This document shows, one piece after another, positions 30,382 through 37,610 of a DNA stretch of 64,000 nt. This DNA is from a virus. Positions within the stretch are counted from its first letter, which is position 1, and each line of letters opens with the position of its first letter. The stretch covers positions 1 through 64,000 of the IMG/VR virus record IMGVR_UViG_3300021364_000008. One strand, 5' to 3'. Below the pieces are notes generated by a model. It saw nothing but the letters and a program-made list of their open reading frames with translations. It was not told where the DNA came from and made no database searches. The translations under genes and the position numbers were made by a program.

Positions 30382-30455
30382 GCCCGAGTGACCCAGAGGA
30401 ATGAGGTTCTCGACTTAAAATCGAGCAGTCGTGGGTTCGAATCCCACCTCGGGTA
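30382..30455 (+). tRNA. tRNA-Leu (TAA) with short variable arm
   Basis: Acceptor GCCCGAG / CTCGGGT, anticodon stem CTCGA / TCGAG with loop CTTAAAA (anticodon TAA), and T-arm GTGGG TTCGAAT CCCAC. Only five bases (CAGTC) lie between anticodon and T-stems, whereas leucine tRNAs normally carry a long variable arm. Confidence 0.85.
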
Positions 30456-30509
30456 TTCTTGGAAAGAATTTGATTTTTATTGAATAAATATAAGAAGTTA
30501 TTAGATTTG

Positions 30510-30773
30510 ATGATGATTAGGGTAAGATGTAAGGTATGTTCTAAAGAAGTTGGAGATTTCTATGGAGACCTTGGTTGTTGCGGATGTCACAATTTAACTT
30601 CAGTTAGAAATGGTAAAATTATTGCCAAAGATTTAACAAAAGTTGTTATTATAGACTCTCCTAAAAAAGATAATAAATCAAATAAAGGTGGTGTTTTATC
30701 ATCAGAAGATATTTCATGGCAAGAATCTAGACGTAATCGTAAAATTCGTAAGCTTGATTTTGAAGTTAGATAA
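30510..30773 (+). CDS. Small zinc-finger-like conserved protein
   Basis: The core MIRVRCKVCSKEVGDFYGDL then GCCGCHNL gives a CxxC...CCxC pattern that could bind zinc. A C-terminal basic part (SWQESRRNRKIRKLDFEVR) follows. It is familiar from cyanomyoviruses but without known role. Translation starts at ATG 30510 or 30513; an in-frame TTG at 30480 is less likely. Confidence 0.65.
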   Translation: MMIRVRCKVCSKEVGDFYGDLGCCGCHNLTSVRNGKIIAKDLTKVVIIDSPKKDNKSNKGGVLSSEDISWQESRRNRKIRKLDFEVR

Positions 30774-30845
30774 AGGTATATTTAAATACCATAAGTTTTC
30801 TTAAAAGATGTAAAATTGTTATATACTATAAATGTTATTAATTTT

Positions 30846-30992
30846 ATGGATCAACATACATATGACAATTGGCTGAAAATAAAAGAAACTTTTGAAAAAT
30901 CTGGAAATACTTCTAATTCATTTTACAAAAGGGCATGTACAATTGTAAAAACAAAAACTGATCCTCTTAAAAAATATTTGGGAGATGAATGA
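30846..30992 (+). CDS. Very small conserved protein (48 aa)
   Basis: The product begins MDQHTYDNWLKIKETFEKSG and contains FYKRACTIVKTKTDPLKKYL. The pattern YxxWLKxKE...FYKRA...DPL recurs in cyanophage small proteins as I remember them. It overlaps the next gene by eight bases (ATGAATGA). Confidence 0.6.
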   Translation: MDQHTYDNWLKIKETFEKSGNTSNSFYKRACTIVKTKTDPLKKYLGDE

Positions 30993-31122
30993 ACAAGAAG
31001 AAAACAGAGAATTTTACAAACAGTTGATGGAAAGAGTCAAACAACTTAGAATGAGAGAACTGTTTGAAGAACCTTCTACATACGAGGACGATGATGACGA
31101 CGATTTCAACTTTGTTATCTAA
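30985..31122 (+). CDS. Very small acidic protein (45 aa)
   Basis: It begins MNEQEENREFYKQLMERVKQ, is helical, and ends in a run of six Asp before FNFVI. The start codon overlaps the previous stop, suggesting coupled translation. Function is unknown. Confidence 0.5.
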   Translation: MNEQEENREFYKQLMERVKQLRMRELFEEPSTYEDDDDDDFNFVI

Positions 31123-31204
31123 CGATTTATTTCTTGCAGCACTGTGTTACCTCTTGACAATGACACCAATCATAGGTATAATGATCATACATTCAAGGAA
31201 ATAA
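31094..31204 (+). CDS. Possible 36-residue membrane peptide
   Basis: An ATG-initiated frame encodes TTISTLLSNDLFLAALCYLL followed by TMTPIIGIMIIHSRK: one hydrophobic span of about 25 residues and a basic end. It overlaps the acidic gene in another frame and contains a consensus promoter, so coding is uncertain. Holin-like small peptides have this shape. Confidence 0.35.
   Translation: MTTISTLLSNDLFLAALCYLLTMTPIIGIMIIHSRK
31154..31182 (+). promoter_or_regulatory. Perfect consensus sigma70 promoter
   Basis: TTGACA (31154-31159), 17 bp, TATAAT (31177-31182): the full consensus with optimal spacing. Confidence 0.88.
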
Positions 31205-31253
31205 CGAGATGTGAGTCAGCAGTAGACAGCATCTTTTGGGAGCAATCCCGACT

Positions 31254-31261
31254 TATAAATA
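31254..31261 (+). promoter_or_regulatory. Late promoter TATAAATA
   Basis: A perfect octamer ten bases before ATG 31272, so the late transcript leader would be only a few bases. Confidence 0.7.
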
Positions 31262-31271
31262 TCCTTAATCA

Positions 31272-31451
31272 ATGAACAACATCTCTTTTTACACTGTGGA
31301 ATACTGGCAAAACAACTGGGACGAAATGATTACAAGAGTTGAAAATGGAGAAACTCTTGGAATAGAAGACAAAGGAAATAGAGCAATAATGATACCTGCG
31401 GATGATGAACTCATACGCATATACAACGAGCAAAATAACGAAGCACCTTAA
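31272..31451 (+). CDS. Small Phd/antitoxin-like protein
   Basis: This 59-residue protein begins MNNISFYTVEYWQNNWDEMI, then TRVENGETLGIEDKGNRAIM and IPADDELIRIYNEQ. The order (helix, RVENGETL turn, beta hairpin ending IMIPADDE) resembles the N-terminal half of Phd/YefM-type antitoxins, which fold around V(E)xGE and a strand ending in vP. No toxin gene is adjacent, so this is a resemblance only. Confidence 0.58.
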   Translation: MNNISFYTVEYWQNNWDEMITRVENGETLGIEDKGNRAIMIPADDELIRIYNEQNNEAP

Positions 31452-31459
31452 TTTTTCTT

Positions 31460-31531
31460 GCTTCTGTTGCTTATTGGTTAAAGCCCATGCCTTATAAGCG
31501 TGTGAACCGAGTTCAATTCTCGGCAGAAGCA
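31460..31531 (+). tRNA. tRNA-Ile (TAT)
   Basis: Acceptor GCTTCTG / CAGAAGC, anticodon stem CATGC / GCGTG with loop CTTATAA (anticodon TAT), T-arm CCGAG TTCAATT CTCGG. It reads AUA directly, a rare bacterial tRNA type that suits an AT-rich genome in a host that reads AUA with a modified CAT tRNA. Confidence 0.85.
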
Positions 31532-31534
31532 CTT

Positions 31535-31610
31535 TGCAGGTTTAGCCATCTGGAGAAGGCAGCGTTCTCATAAAGCGCCATCAGGAGAGTTCGATCCTCT
31601 CAACCTGCAC
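31535..31610 (+). tRNA. tRNA-Met (CAT)
   Basis: Acceptor TGCAGGT / ACCTGCA, anticodon stem GCGTT / AGCGC with loop CTCATAA (anticodon CAT), T-arm GAGAG TTCGATC CTCTC. Elongator Met or lysidine-modified Ile2 cannot be told apart here. Only three bases separate it from tRNA-Ile. Confidence 0.85.
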
Positions 31611-31640
31611 TTGACAGAATACCTGTCAAACCACTATAAT
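31611..31640 (+). promoter_or_regulatory. Sigma70-type promoter
   Basis: TTGACA (31611-31616) begins at the base after tRNA-Met; an 18-bp spacer and TATAAT (31635-31640) follow, 23 bp before the next ATG. Confidence 0.8.
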
Positions 31641-31662
31641 ATCAAAGTCAACATTCAAAAAG

Positions 31663-31878
31663 ATGACTCTCATTTCAAAATTCAAGAAAGATGTTCAAAC
31701 CCTTCGTGGTGCTGCTAATGGCGAATTTTTCCTTGATGTAAAGAATCCAAAACTTTATAAAAAGGTTCGTCGGTATTATGAAAGTAATGGTGTAGTTTTT
31801 TCTGGTGATCCTATGGATGATTATGATATCCTAATGGAATATATTTATAATGATCTTGAAACTGTTGAAGTTGCTTAA
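31663..31878 (+). CDS. Small conserved cyanophage protein
   Basis: The 71-residue protein reads MTLISKFKKDVQTLRGAANG, EFFLDVKNPKLYKKVRRYY, then GVVFSGDPMDDYDILMEYI. I recognise it as a conserved cyanophage protein but know no function. The mixture of basic helix and acidic C-terminus suggests an RNA- or protein-binding helper. It has its own strong early promoter. Confidence 0.65.
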   Translation: MTLISKFKKDVQTLRGAANGEFFLDVKNPKLYKKVRRYYESNGVVFSGDPMDDYDILMEYIYNDLETVEVA

Positions 31879-31921
31879 GTAGTCACGGATGGACTATAAC
31901 AGAACTGGTGGAGCCAATCCA

Positions 31922-31945
31922 TATAAATATTCTTATATTTAAGAA
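31922..31945 (+). promoter_or_regulatory. Late promoter and hairpin, frameshifted GIY-YIG gene
   Basis: TATAAATA (31922-31929) is followed at once by a small hairpin TTCTTA / TAAGAA (31930-31935 and 31940-31945). The late start site is expected near the end of the 5' arm, so late transcripts would lose it. Confidence 0.6.
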
Positions 31946-31954
31946 AATAAAATT

Positions 31955-32547
31955 ATGGAGACCTATTATACTTATGCTTATTTGAGAGAAGATGGAACAC
32001 CTTATTACATTGGAAAAGGTAAAGGTCGTAGAGCATTTCATAAAAATCATAATGTTCCTCGCCCAAACAAAGATAAAATTTTGTTCTTAAAACAAAATCT
32101 CTCTGAAGAAAATGCTTTAAAACACGAAAAATATTTAATATCAATCTTAAATAATTTGTTAAATAAAAAAAGTGGTGGTAAATCTGGTAGTCGTTCTTCA
32201 CTAACAGAAGAGCATAAAAATAAAATCAGTGCAAAATTAAAAATTGTCAGACCACTACAAATTATTACAGAAGATCATAAAAAAATATCAGTAATTCCGT
32301 AAAATCTCATTGGAAAAGTTTAACAATAGAGCAAAGAGAACAAAGAAATAAAAAAGCAGCGGAAAGAAGAAAAGAAGTTTTATCTTTGAAGACTAATTAT
32401 CAATATAAGTATTTGATAGATAATAAATCATTTAATACTTTAAATGAAGTTAGTCAAGTGTATAATGTGTCATTAGCATCTGTTAGAAATAGATGTTTGT
32501 CTAAAAATTTTCCTAATTGGAAAAGAATATCTTTTAATCTGACATAA
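31955..32547 (+). pseudogene. GIY-YIG homing endonuclease with A7 frameshift
   Basis: The first frame reads TYAYLREDGTPYYIGKGKGR (GIY-YIG core), ELLIS-like EKYLISILNN and NUMOD3-like LTEEHKNKISAKLK, then stops at 32302. After an A7 run near 32280 a second frame continues ISNSVKSHWKSLTIEQREQR and a helix-turn-helix ending SLASVRNRCLSKNFPNW. One extra A would restore a single protein of about 196 residues. It is either a recently broken gene, a slippage-dependent one, or a homopolymer sequencing error. Confidence 0.8.
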
Positions 32548-32662
32548 TTTTATTATGAGTTTACGTTATCTCTAAAATGCCGTTGGTGCGGATGTGGAGT
32601 TTACTCCCGCCTGGTTTCCAATTTCCATTCAAAGAATTGGTGGCGAGCCTTAAGACCTTCAG
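32548..32662 (+). other. Non-coding stretch before the glycan cassette
   Basis: There is no gene. The segment 32575-32662 is less AT-rich and has several short complementary pieces (GGTG, GCGG, CCGCC, GGCGAGCC). It could be a small RNA or tRNA relic, but I cannot fold it into a known class. Confidence 0.3.
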
Positions 32663-32691
32663 AGGAGAGTTGCAAAAACTCTCCTTTTTTA
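32663..32691 (+). terminator. Strong intrinsic terminator
   Basis: Perfect 9-bp stem AGGAGAGTT / AACTCTCCT, loop GCAAA, then six T. Confidence 0.88.
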
Positions 32692-32698
32692 TTATAAT
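32670..32698 (+). promoter_or_regulatory. Promoter of the glycan cassette, inside the terminator
   Basis: TTGCAA (32670-32675) in the terminator loop, a 17-bp spacer and TATAAT (32693-32698), 26 bp before the first cassette gene. No late octamer is seen inside the cassette. Confidence 0.68.
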
Positions 32699-32724
32699 AT
32701 ATAATATACACAAGCATTGGATTT

Positions 32725-33777
32725 ATGAGTGAATATAAGAAGACAGCATTGGTTCTTGGTGCTGGAGGATTTATTGGAAGTCACATGGTAAAAAGACTTC
32801 GCGAGGAGGGTTATTGGGTTCGCGGGGTCGATCTTAAACGACCAGAATTTTCTGAAACTTGGGCAAATGAATTTATCCAAGGGGATCTTCGTGATGTAAA
32901 TTTCGTAAGTCGCGTGATTAAATTTGCGGGATATAGTGGAAATTTTTATCATCAAATTGTGGATAAATTTCTAAGTCCATTTGATGAGATCTATCAGTTT
33001 GCTGCTGATATGGGTGGTGCTGGATTTGTTTTTACTGGTGAAAATGATGCAGATATTATGCACAATTCTGTATCTATTAATTTAAATGTTCTTGAAGAAC
33101 AAAGAAAATTCAACGAATTAAAAGGATGTAATGTAACTAAAATTTTCTATTCTGGGTCAGCATGTATGTATCCAGAACATAATCAACTTGATCCAGATAA
33201 TCCAGATTGCCGTGAAGAGTCAGCTTACCCAGCAAACCCAGATTCAGAATATGGATGGGAAAAACTATTCAGTGAGCGTCTTTACCTTGCTTACAACCGC
33301 AATTATAGTATTCCTGTTCGTATTGCCCGTTATCATAATATTTTTGGACCAGAAGGAACTTGGGAAGGAGGAAGAGAAAAAGCTCCTGCCGCCATCTGTC
33401 GTAAAGTCGCATATCTTCCCGAAGAGGGTGGATCAATTGAAGTATGGGGTGATGGAAAACAAACACGATCCTTTCTATACATTAATGGGTGTATTGAAGC
33501 AACTCGTAGAATGATGGAATCTGACTTTATTGGTCCTGTAAATATTGGATCTGAAGAAATGGTTACTATTAATCAACTTGTAGATACTGCTGCTAAAGTT
33601 TCCAATAAAGAAGTAAATAAAATTCATATTGACGGTCCTCTTGGAGTTCGTGGTCGCAACTCTAACAACGACTTGATTCGCGAAAAACTCGGATGGGATT
33701 ATTCGCAGAGTTTGGAGGAAGGTATCCGCCTGACATATTCTTGGATTGAAGAACAAATCGCCAAAAAGACATCATAA
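32725..33777 (+). CDS. GDP-mannose 3,5-epimerase-like SDR enzyme
   Basis: The 350-residue protein belongs to the extended short-chain dehydrogenase/reductases: GAGGFIGSHMVKRL (NAD-binding GxxGxxG), DxD-type GDLRD, SACMYPE, and catalytic YGWEK (YxxxK). The blocks ARYHNIFGPEGTW, GGREKAPAAICRK, WGDGKQTRSF and GPLGVRGRNSNN match plant GDP-D-mannose 3',5'-epimerase as I remember it, which makes GDP-L-galactose. It is the first gene of the cassette. Bacterial relatives feed polysaccharide synthesis. Confidence 0.85.
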   Translation: MSEYKKTALVLGAGGFIGSHMVKRLREEGYWVRGVDLKRPEFSETWANEFIQGDLRDVNFVSRVIKFAGYSGNFYHQIVDKFLSPFDEIYQFAADMGGAGFVFTGENDADIMHNSVSINLNVLEEQRKFNELKGCNVTKIFYSGSACMYPEHNQLDPDNPDCREESAYPANPDSEYGWEKLFSERLYLAYNRNYSIPVRIARYHNIFGPEGTWEGGREKAPAAICRKVAYLPEEGGSIEVWGDGKQTRSFLYINGCIEATRRMMESDFIGPVNIGSEEMVTINQLVDTAAKVSNKEVNKIHIDGPLGVRGRNSNNDLIREKLGWDYSQSLEEGIRLTYSWIEEQIAKKTS

Positions 33778-33781
33778 GAAA

Positions 33782-34579
33782 ATGACAATAAGTTTTAATA
33801 TGCTTGGACATCATGGTAGACTCGGTAACCAGATGTTTCAATATGCAACTCTAAAATCAATTGCAACTAAGCATGGTTATGAATTCACCATCCCCCCAAG
33901 TGAATTTAATGATCCTTGGCATGATCATCAACTTTTTGAAGGATTTGAACTTCCCAGTGTCACGGAAAAAAATATTCGATTTAATGATGTAAAAACCCGA
34001 GTAGAAGAGGGGCATTTTCATTTTAATCAAAATCTTTATGACAATTGTCCTGATGATGTTGATCTTTTTGGATATTTTCAAACTGAAAAATATTTTTTAG
34101 ATATTGCTGATGATGTAAAAAAGGAGTTTACTTTTAAGGATCAAATTCTTTCTGTTGCCAAAGATTATAGAAATCAAATTGATAGTGATGAGATAATTTC
34201 TTTACATATTCGTAGGGGTGATTATGTAAATCAACCTTGGCATGGATGTTGCTCTCTAGAATACTATGAAAGTGCTCTTTCAATGCTTGATACAAATCTC
34301 CCAGTAATTATCTTCACGGACGACCCGAATTGGGCTTTAAGTCAAAATATATTTGATTCTGATAGATTTTATGTCTCTCAAGGAAATGGTAATTTATTTG
34401 ATATGTGCTTAATGACACTCTGTGATTATCACATCATTGCAAACTCTTCATTTTCTTGGTGGGGTGCTTGGTTAGCAGATAGTAAAAAAGTTATTGCTCC
34501 TCAAAGATGGTTTGGGCCTCCTTTGAGTGAACAAAATGACACTAAAGATTTGATTCCTGAGAGGTGGGTTAAGATATGA
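33782..34579 (+). CDS. GT11-type fucosyltransferase
   Basis: From ATG 33782 the protein has GHHGRLGNQMFQYATLKSIA at the N-terminus, SLHIRRGDYV (the HxRRGDY donor motif) and ANSSFSWWGAWLA. These are the three signature motifs of glycosyltransferase family 11, alpha-1,2-fucosyltransferases using GDP-L-fucose. It starts four bases after the epimerase stop. The adjacent epimerase would make GDP-L-galactose, a close analogue of GDP-fucose. Confidence 0.9.
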   Translation: MTISFNMLGHHGRLGNQMFQYATLKSIATKHGYEFTIPPSEFNDPWHDHQLFEGFELPSVTEKNIRFNDVKTRVEEGHFHFNQNLYDNCPDDVDLFGYFQTEKYFLDIADDVKKEFTFKDQILSVAKDYRNQIDSDEIISLHIRRGDYVNQPWHGCCSLEYYESALSMLDTNLPVIIFTDDPNWALSQNIFDSDRFYVSQGNGNLFDMCLMTLCDYHIIANSSFSWWGAWLADSKKVIAPQRWFGPPLSEQNDTKDLIPERWVKI

Positions 34580-35451
34580 TTGATCTTAGAAATGTTACTT
34601 TCATCATCCCTCTCAGAATTGATAGTGATGATCGTCTTCGAAATATTATTCTATCGACTTCCTTTTTATTGAATAAATTTGATTGCAAAGTTATAATTAA
34701 AGAATCAGATGAAATGTCTAAATTTGAGGCATGGGCTCTTCCTCTCATCAAAAAGATTTCAGATACTAAAAATTTGGAATATATTTTTGAAGAAAATTAC
34801 GATGAGCATTTTCATCGCACAAGACTTTTAAATGATATGATCATGAAGACCGCAACTGATATTGTGGTTAATTATGATAGTGATATTATACTTCCCGTAG
34901 AATCTTACATTAAAGCAAAAGAAATGCTAGATTCTAAAAAATATGATGTGGTATATCCATATAGATTTGGTGAAAAAGGTGAAAGAAAGGCAATTCTCGA
35001 CACTGTAGTTGAAGATGAACATGACCTTAATCAACTTTTAGATCATCCAATAATTAGAGAATTTATTATTGATTATGATCCAGACTCATTTAAAAATTCT
35101 TATGGATATGCTCAAAATGTAAATGGAATTGGATGGGCTGAATACGGAATGGTTCAATTTTTTAATACTGAAGTTTATAAAGATGGATATTTAGAGAATG
35201 AAAACTTCATAGCATATGCACCAGAAGATGTTGAAAGGCATCATAGATGGAATATGCTTGGATATACAATAGGTAGAGTTGATAATTATGCATACCATTT
35301 AGAACATAAGAGAACTCAAAACTCTTGGTTCAATAATCCATTTATGCAAAAAAATAATCAACTCTGGGAGTATCTTAAGTCACTATCAAAAGACGAACTT
35401 ATAGAATATTATGAATCCCAAGATTATGTAAAGGGGAGGATGAAAAAATGA
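34576..35451 (+). CDS. GT-A fold glycosyltransferase
   Basis: The 291-residue protein opens VTFIIPLRIDSDDRLRNI, has DIVVNYDSDIILP as its DxD-type metal site, and carries NGIGWAEYG and YHLEHKRTQNSWF as acceptor-side motifs. It is family 2/7-like. It overlaps both neighbours by four bases. Donor and acceptor sugars are unknown. Confidence 0.8.
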   Translation: MIDLRNVTFIIPLRIDSDDRLRNIILSTSFLLNKFDCKVIIKESDEMSKFEAWALPLIKKISDTKNLEYIFEENYDEHFHRTRLLNDMIMKTATDIVVNYDSDIILPVESYIKAKEMLDSKKYDVVYPYRFGEKGERKAILDTVVEDEHDLNQLLDHPIIREFIIDYDPDSFKNSYGYAQNVNGIGWAEYGMVQFFNTEVYKDGYLENENFIAYAPEDVERHHRWNMLGYTIGRVDNYAYHLEHKRTQNSWFNNPFMQKNNQLWEYLKSLSKDELIEYYESQDYVKGRMKK

Positions 35452-36185
35452 ACTGGCATTTAGTATCGTATGCTGATGACAAATTTAAAGATGAGCAAAA
35501 ATTTTTAGAAAAAAATCATTCAGAAAATTTTAATATTAAATCATATGATAGAGACTGGTTAGTCTCTACAAATTTTTATGAAGATAATCAAACTCTTCTT
35601 GACGAAGAGAAAGGTGGTGGATGGTGGGCATGGAAACCTTATGTGATTTTGGATGCTCTCAGGAATGTGCAAGAGAATGATTATATTCTTTATTGTGATT
35701 GTGGGGACATGATTTCACCAAGTATTAAAGAATTTGTAGAGAATACCTTAAGTGATGATGATTTTTGCTTACTTCTTTTGGGTGGCAATCTCAATAAAGA
35801 ATACACGAAAAGAGATTGTTTTATTTTAATGGAATGTGATGAAGATGATTATTGGAACTCTAATCAATTAGAAGCTGGAGTTCAAGTGTGGAAAGCAACG
35901 GAACAATCAATTAAAGTAGTTTCCGATTGGATGAAGTTTTGTATTGATAGTAGAATTATTAAAGATGATGAGAGTGTGTTGGGGGAAAATTTCCCATCCT
36001 TCAAATCACATAGAAATGATCAAAGCATTTTAACAAATATTGCAATTAAGGAAGGTCTGAGTGTTAGTAATCATGAATTTAGAAACTTTATTGAATGTGA
36101 TTATGATTATTGGTATGAACGATATCCTAGATCTGATCTAGGTAGAGATATTGATAAATTTTTGGTGAGTATTAAAGATGCATAG
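35448..36185 (+). CDS. Putative glycosyltransferase
   Basis: The 245-residue protein contains GGGWWAWKPYVILDALRNV and YILYCDCGDMI. This WWxWKP...DxG(D) arrangement is seen in uncharacterised GT-A-like enzymes of capsule and LPS loci. Later motifs are KRDCFILMECDEDDYW and SHRNDQSILTNIA. It is translationally coupled at both ends. Reaction unknown. Confidence 0.7.
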   Translation: MNWHLVSYADDKFKDEQKFLEKNHSENFNIKSYDRDWLVSTNFYEDNQTLLDEEKGGGWWAWKPYVILDALRNVQENDYILYCDCGDMISPSIKEFVENTLSDDDFCLLLLGGNLNKEYTKRDCFILMECDEDDYWNSNQLEAGVQVWKATEQSIKVVSDWMKFCIDSRIIKDDESVLGENFPSFKSHRNDQSILTNIAIKEGLSVSNHEFRNFIECDYDYWYERYPRSDLGRDIDKFLVSIKDA

Positions 36186-36993
36186 TATTATCTTAACAGT
36201 TCACAATAAAGAATGGTTGATTGATAAAGTAATTGAATCGATAGTTAAAAATACTATCGAATCTTACGAACTTATTGTTGTTATTGATGGTTGTACAGAT
36301 AATACTGAAAAAATTGTTTTTGAAACTTTAAAAAATAGTCAAGTTAACTATAAAGTAATTTTTACTCCTGATGTGTTTGAAACTAAAGCAAATAATGCCG
36401 GACTAAAACTTGCGAAAGGTGATAAAGTCATAATCATTCAGGATGATATGATTATTAAGGAGTATGGTTGGAACAAAAGAATGCAAAAACCATTTGATGA
36501 ATTTAATGATGTTTTTGCGGTAACTTCCAGAACTGCTCATAATTGGTCTTTCAATCCAAATACACAACACTTAAATATGAGAGAAAATCTCGATAACTGC
36601 TGGTGTGATATTTGCCTACATAATAATCATGCAGACAAGTCAAATATTTCAAGGGATGTATTTGCAGTTCGTGCCTCTGTAAATAGAGGTCCTTTGATGA
36701 TTGATCATGATGATTTGAAAGTTATGAATTATTTTGATGAAAATTTTTCTCCACAAGACATGGATGATCATGATTTAATGTATAGAATGCATAAAAAACT
36801 TGATAAGGTTTGTGGGTGTTATTGGATTGATTTTGAATCTAGAGATGTGTGGGGTGGAACTAGAGTTTCTGGATCTCCTGCTCCTTGGTTATTAAAGGCA
36901 AACCACAAAAACATGAAAATTTTTTACGAAAGGCATAAAGATCTGATAAATTTAAATTACCAAAACGAAAATAGGATGTTAAATGATGGTTGA
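36178..36993 (+). CDS. GT2-family glycosyltransferase
   Basis: It has the N-terminal MHSIILTVHNKEWLIDKVI, the YELIVVIDGCTDNTEKIV nucleotide-binding strand-turn and DKVIIIQDDMII metal site of family 2. The C-terminal part has RGPLMIDHDDLKVMNYFDEN and DMDDHDLMYRMH. Its stop overlaps the methyltransferase start. The sugar is not predictable. Confidence 0.85.
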   Translation: MHSIILTVHNKEWLIDKVIESIVKNTIESYELIVVIDGCTDNTEKIVFETLKNSQVNYKVIFTPDVFETKANNAGLKLAKGDKVIIIQDDMIIKEYGWNKRMQKPFDEFNDVFAVTSRTAHNWSFNPNTQHLNMRENLDNCWCDICLHNNHADKSNISRDVFAVRASVNRGPLMIDHDDLKVMNYFDENFSPQDMDDHDLMYRMHKKLDKVCGCYWIDFESRDVWGGTRVSGSPAPWLLKANHKNMKIFYERHKDLINLNYQNENRMLNDG

Positions 36994-37610
36994 ATCTATT
37001 AATCCAATTAGTTCTGAAAGATGGGTCCAAGCACAATCTGGTGAAGTTGCACATTATGATTATGAAAATGTTGATAATTATAAAAATTCCGCAATGGTTA
37101 TTTTAAAAGATCATTTTGGAATTGATGTTGAGAAAGATTTGATGGGTAAAAAAAGTTTTAGAATCTGGTGGTGGATGTCATCCCGCTATCAGTTTTTGTA
37201 GTGGATTGAAGAAAGCGGTGAATGTTGAACCACTTTATGATAAGTTTCCTGAAAATATTAAAGAAAATTTGAATAATTTGAATATTGAATGCGTATCTAA
37301 AGCATTTGAAGATTATAAAAGTCTAGTTAAGTTTGATGAAGTTTGGCTTTTTAATGTTCTTCAACATGTACGGGATCCTTTTATGCAAATTGAAAATGCG
37401 AAAAAACTAGGAAATATTGTTAGAATCTTTGAACCTATTGACACTGCAATTAATAATGAACATCCCCACAGCTTTACAATGAAATTTTTTGAAGAACAGT
37501 TCCCAGATGCTGATGTTAAAATGTATCAAGGTGGATCTGTTGCTAGATTTCATGGAGCAAATTGTGCATATTTGACTTGGACTAAAACTAATGAAAAAAA
37601 ATCTTCATAA
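36983..37610 (+). pseudogene. SAM methyltransferase interrupted at an A7 run
   Basis: The first frame (36983-37201) encodes NPISSERWVQAQSGEVAHYD and then LMGKK. After an A7 run at 37148-37154 it changes meaning and stops. Read with six A, the protein continues GKKVLESGGGCHPAISFCSG (SAM motif I) into a second open frame through KAVNVEPLYDKFP, VWLFNVLQHVRDP and RIFEPIDTAINNEHP-like motifs to 37610. A single protein of about 208 residues is implied. It may be decayed, slippage-expressed or a sequencing error. Confidence 0.8.

Noticed and set aside
31269-31532. 87-residue antisense frame over the tRNA-Ile gene
   Set aside because: It overlaps a well-folded tRNA and the small + strand gene; its N-terminus is just tRNA complement.
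36860-37054. Small antisense frame in the glycan cassette
   Set aside because: It overlaps two coupled + strand genes and has no start signal or recognisable motif.
37148-37154. Classical A AAA AAG programmed -1 frameshift in the methyltransferase
   Set aside because: The run is not in the phase needed for -1 slippage, since one base must be skipped. Slippage of another kind remains possible but is not supported by a downstream structure I can see.
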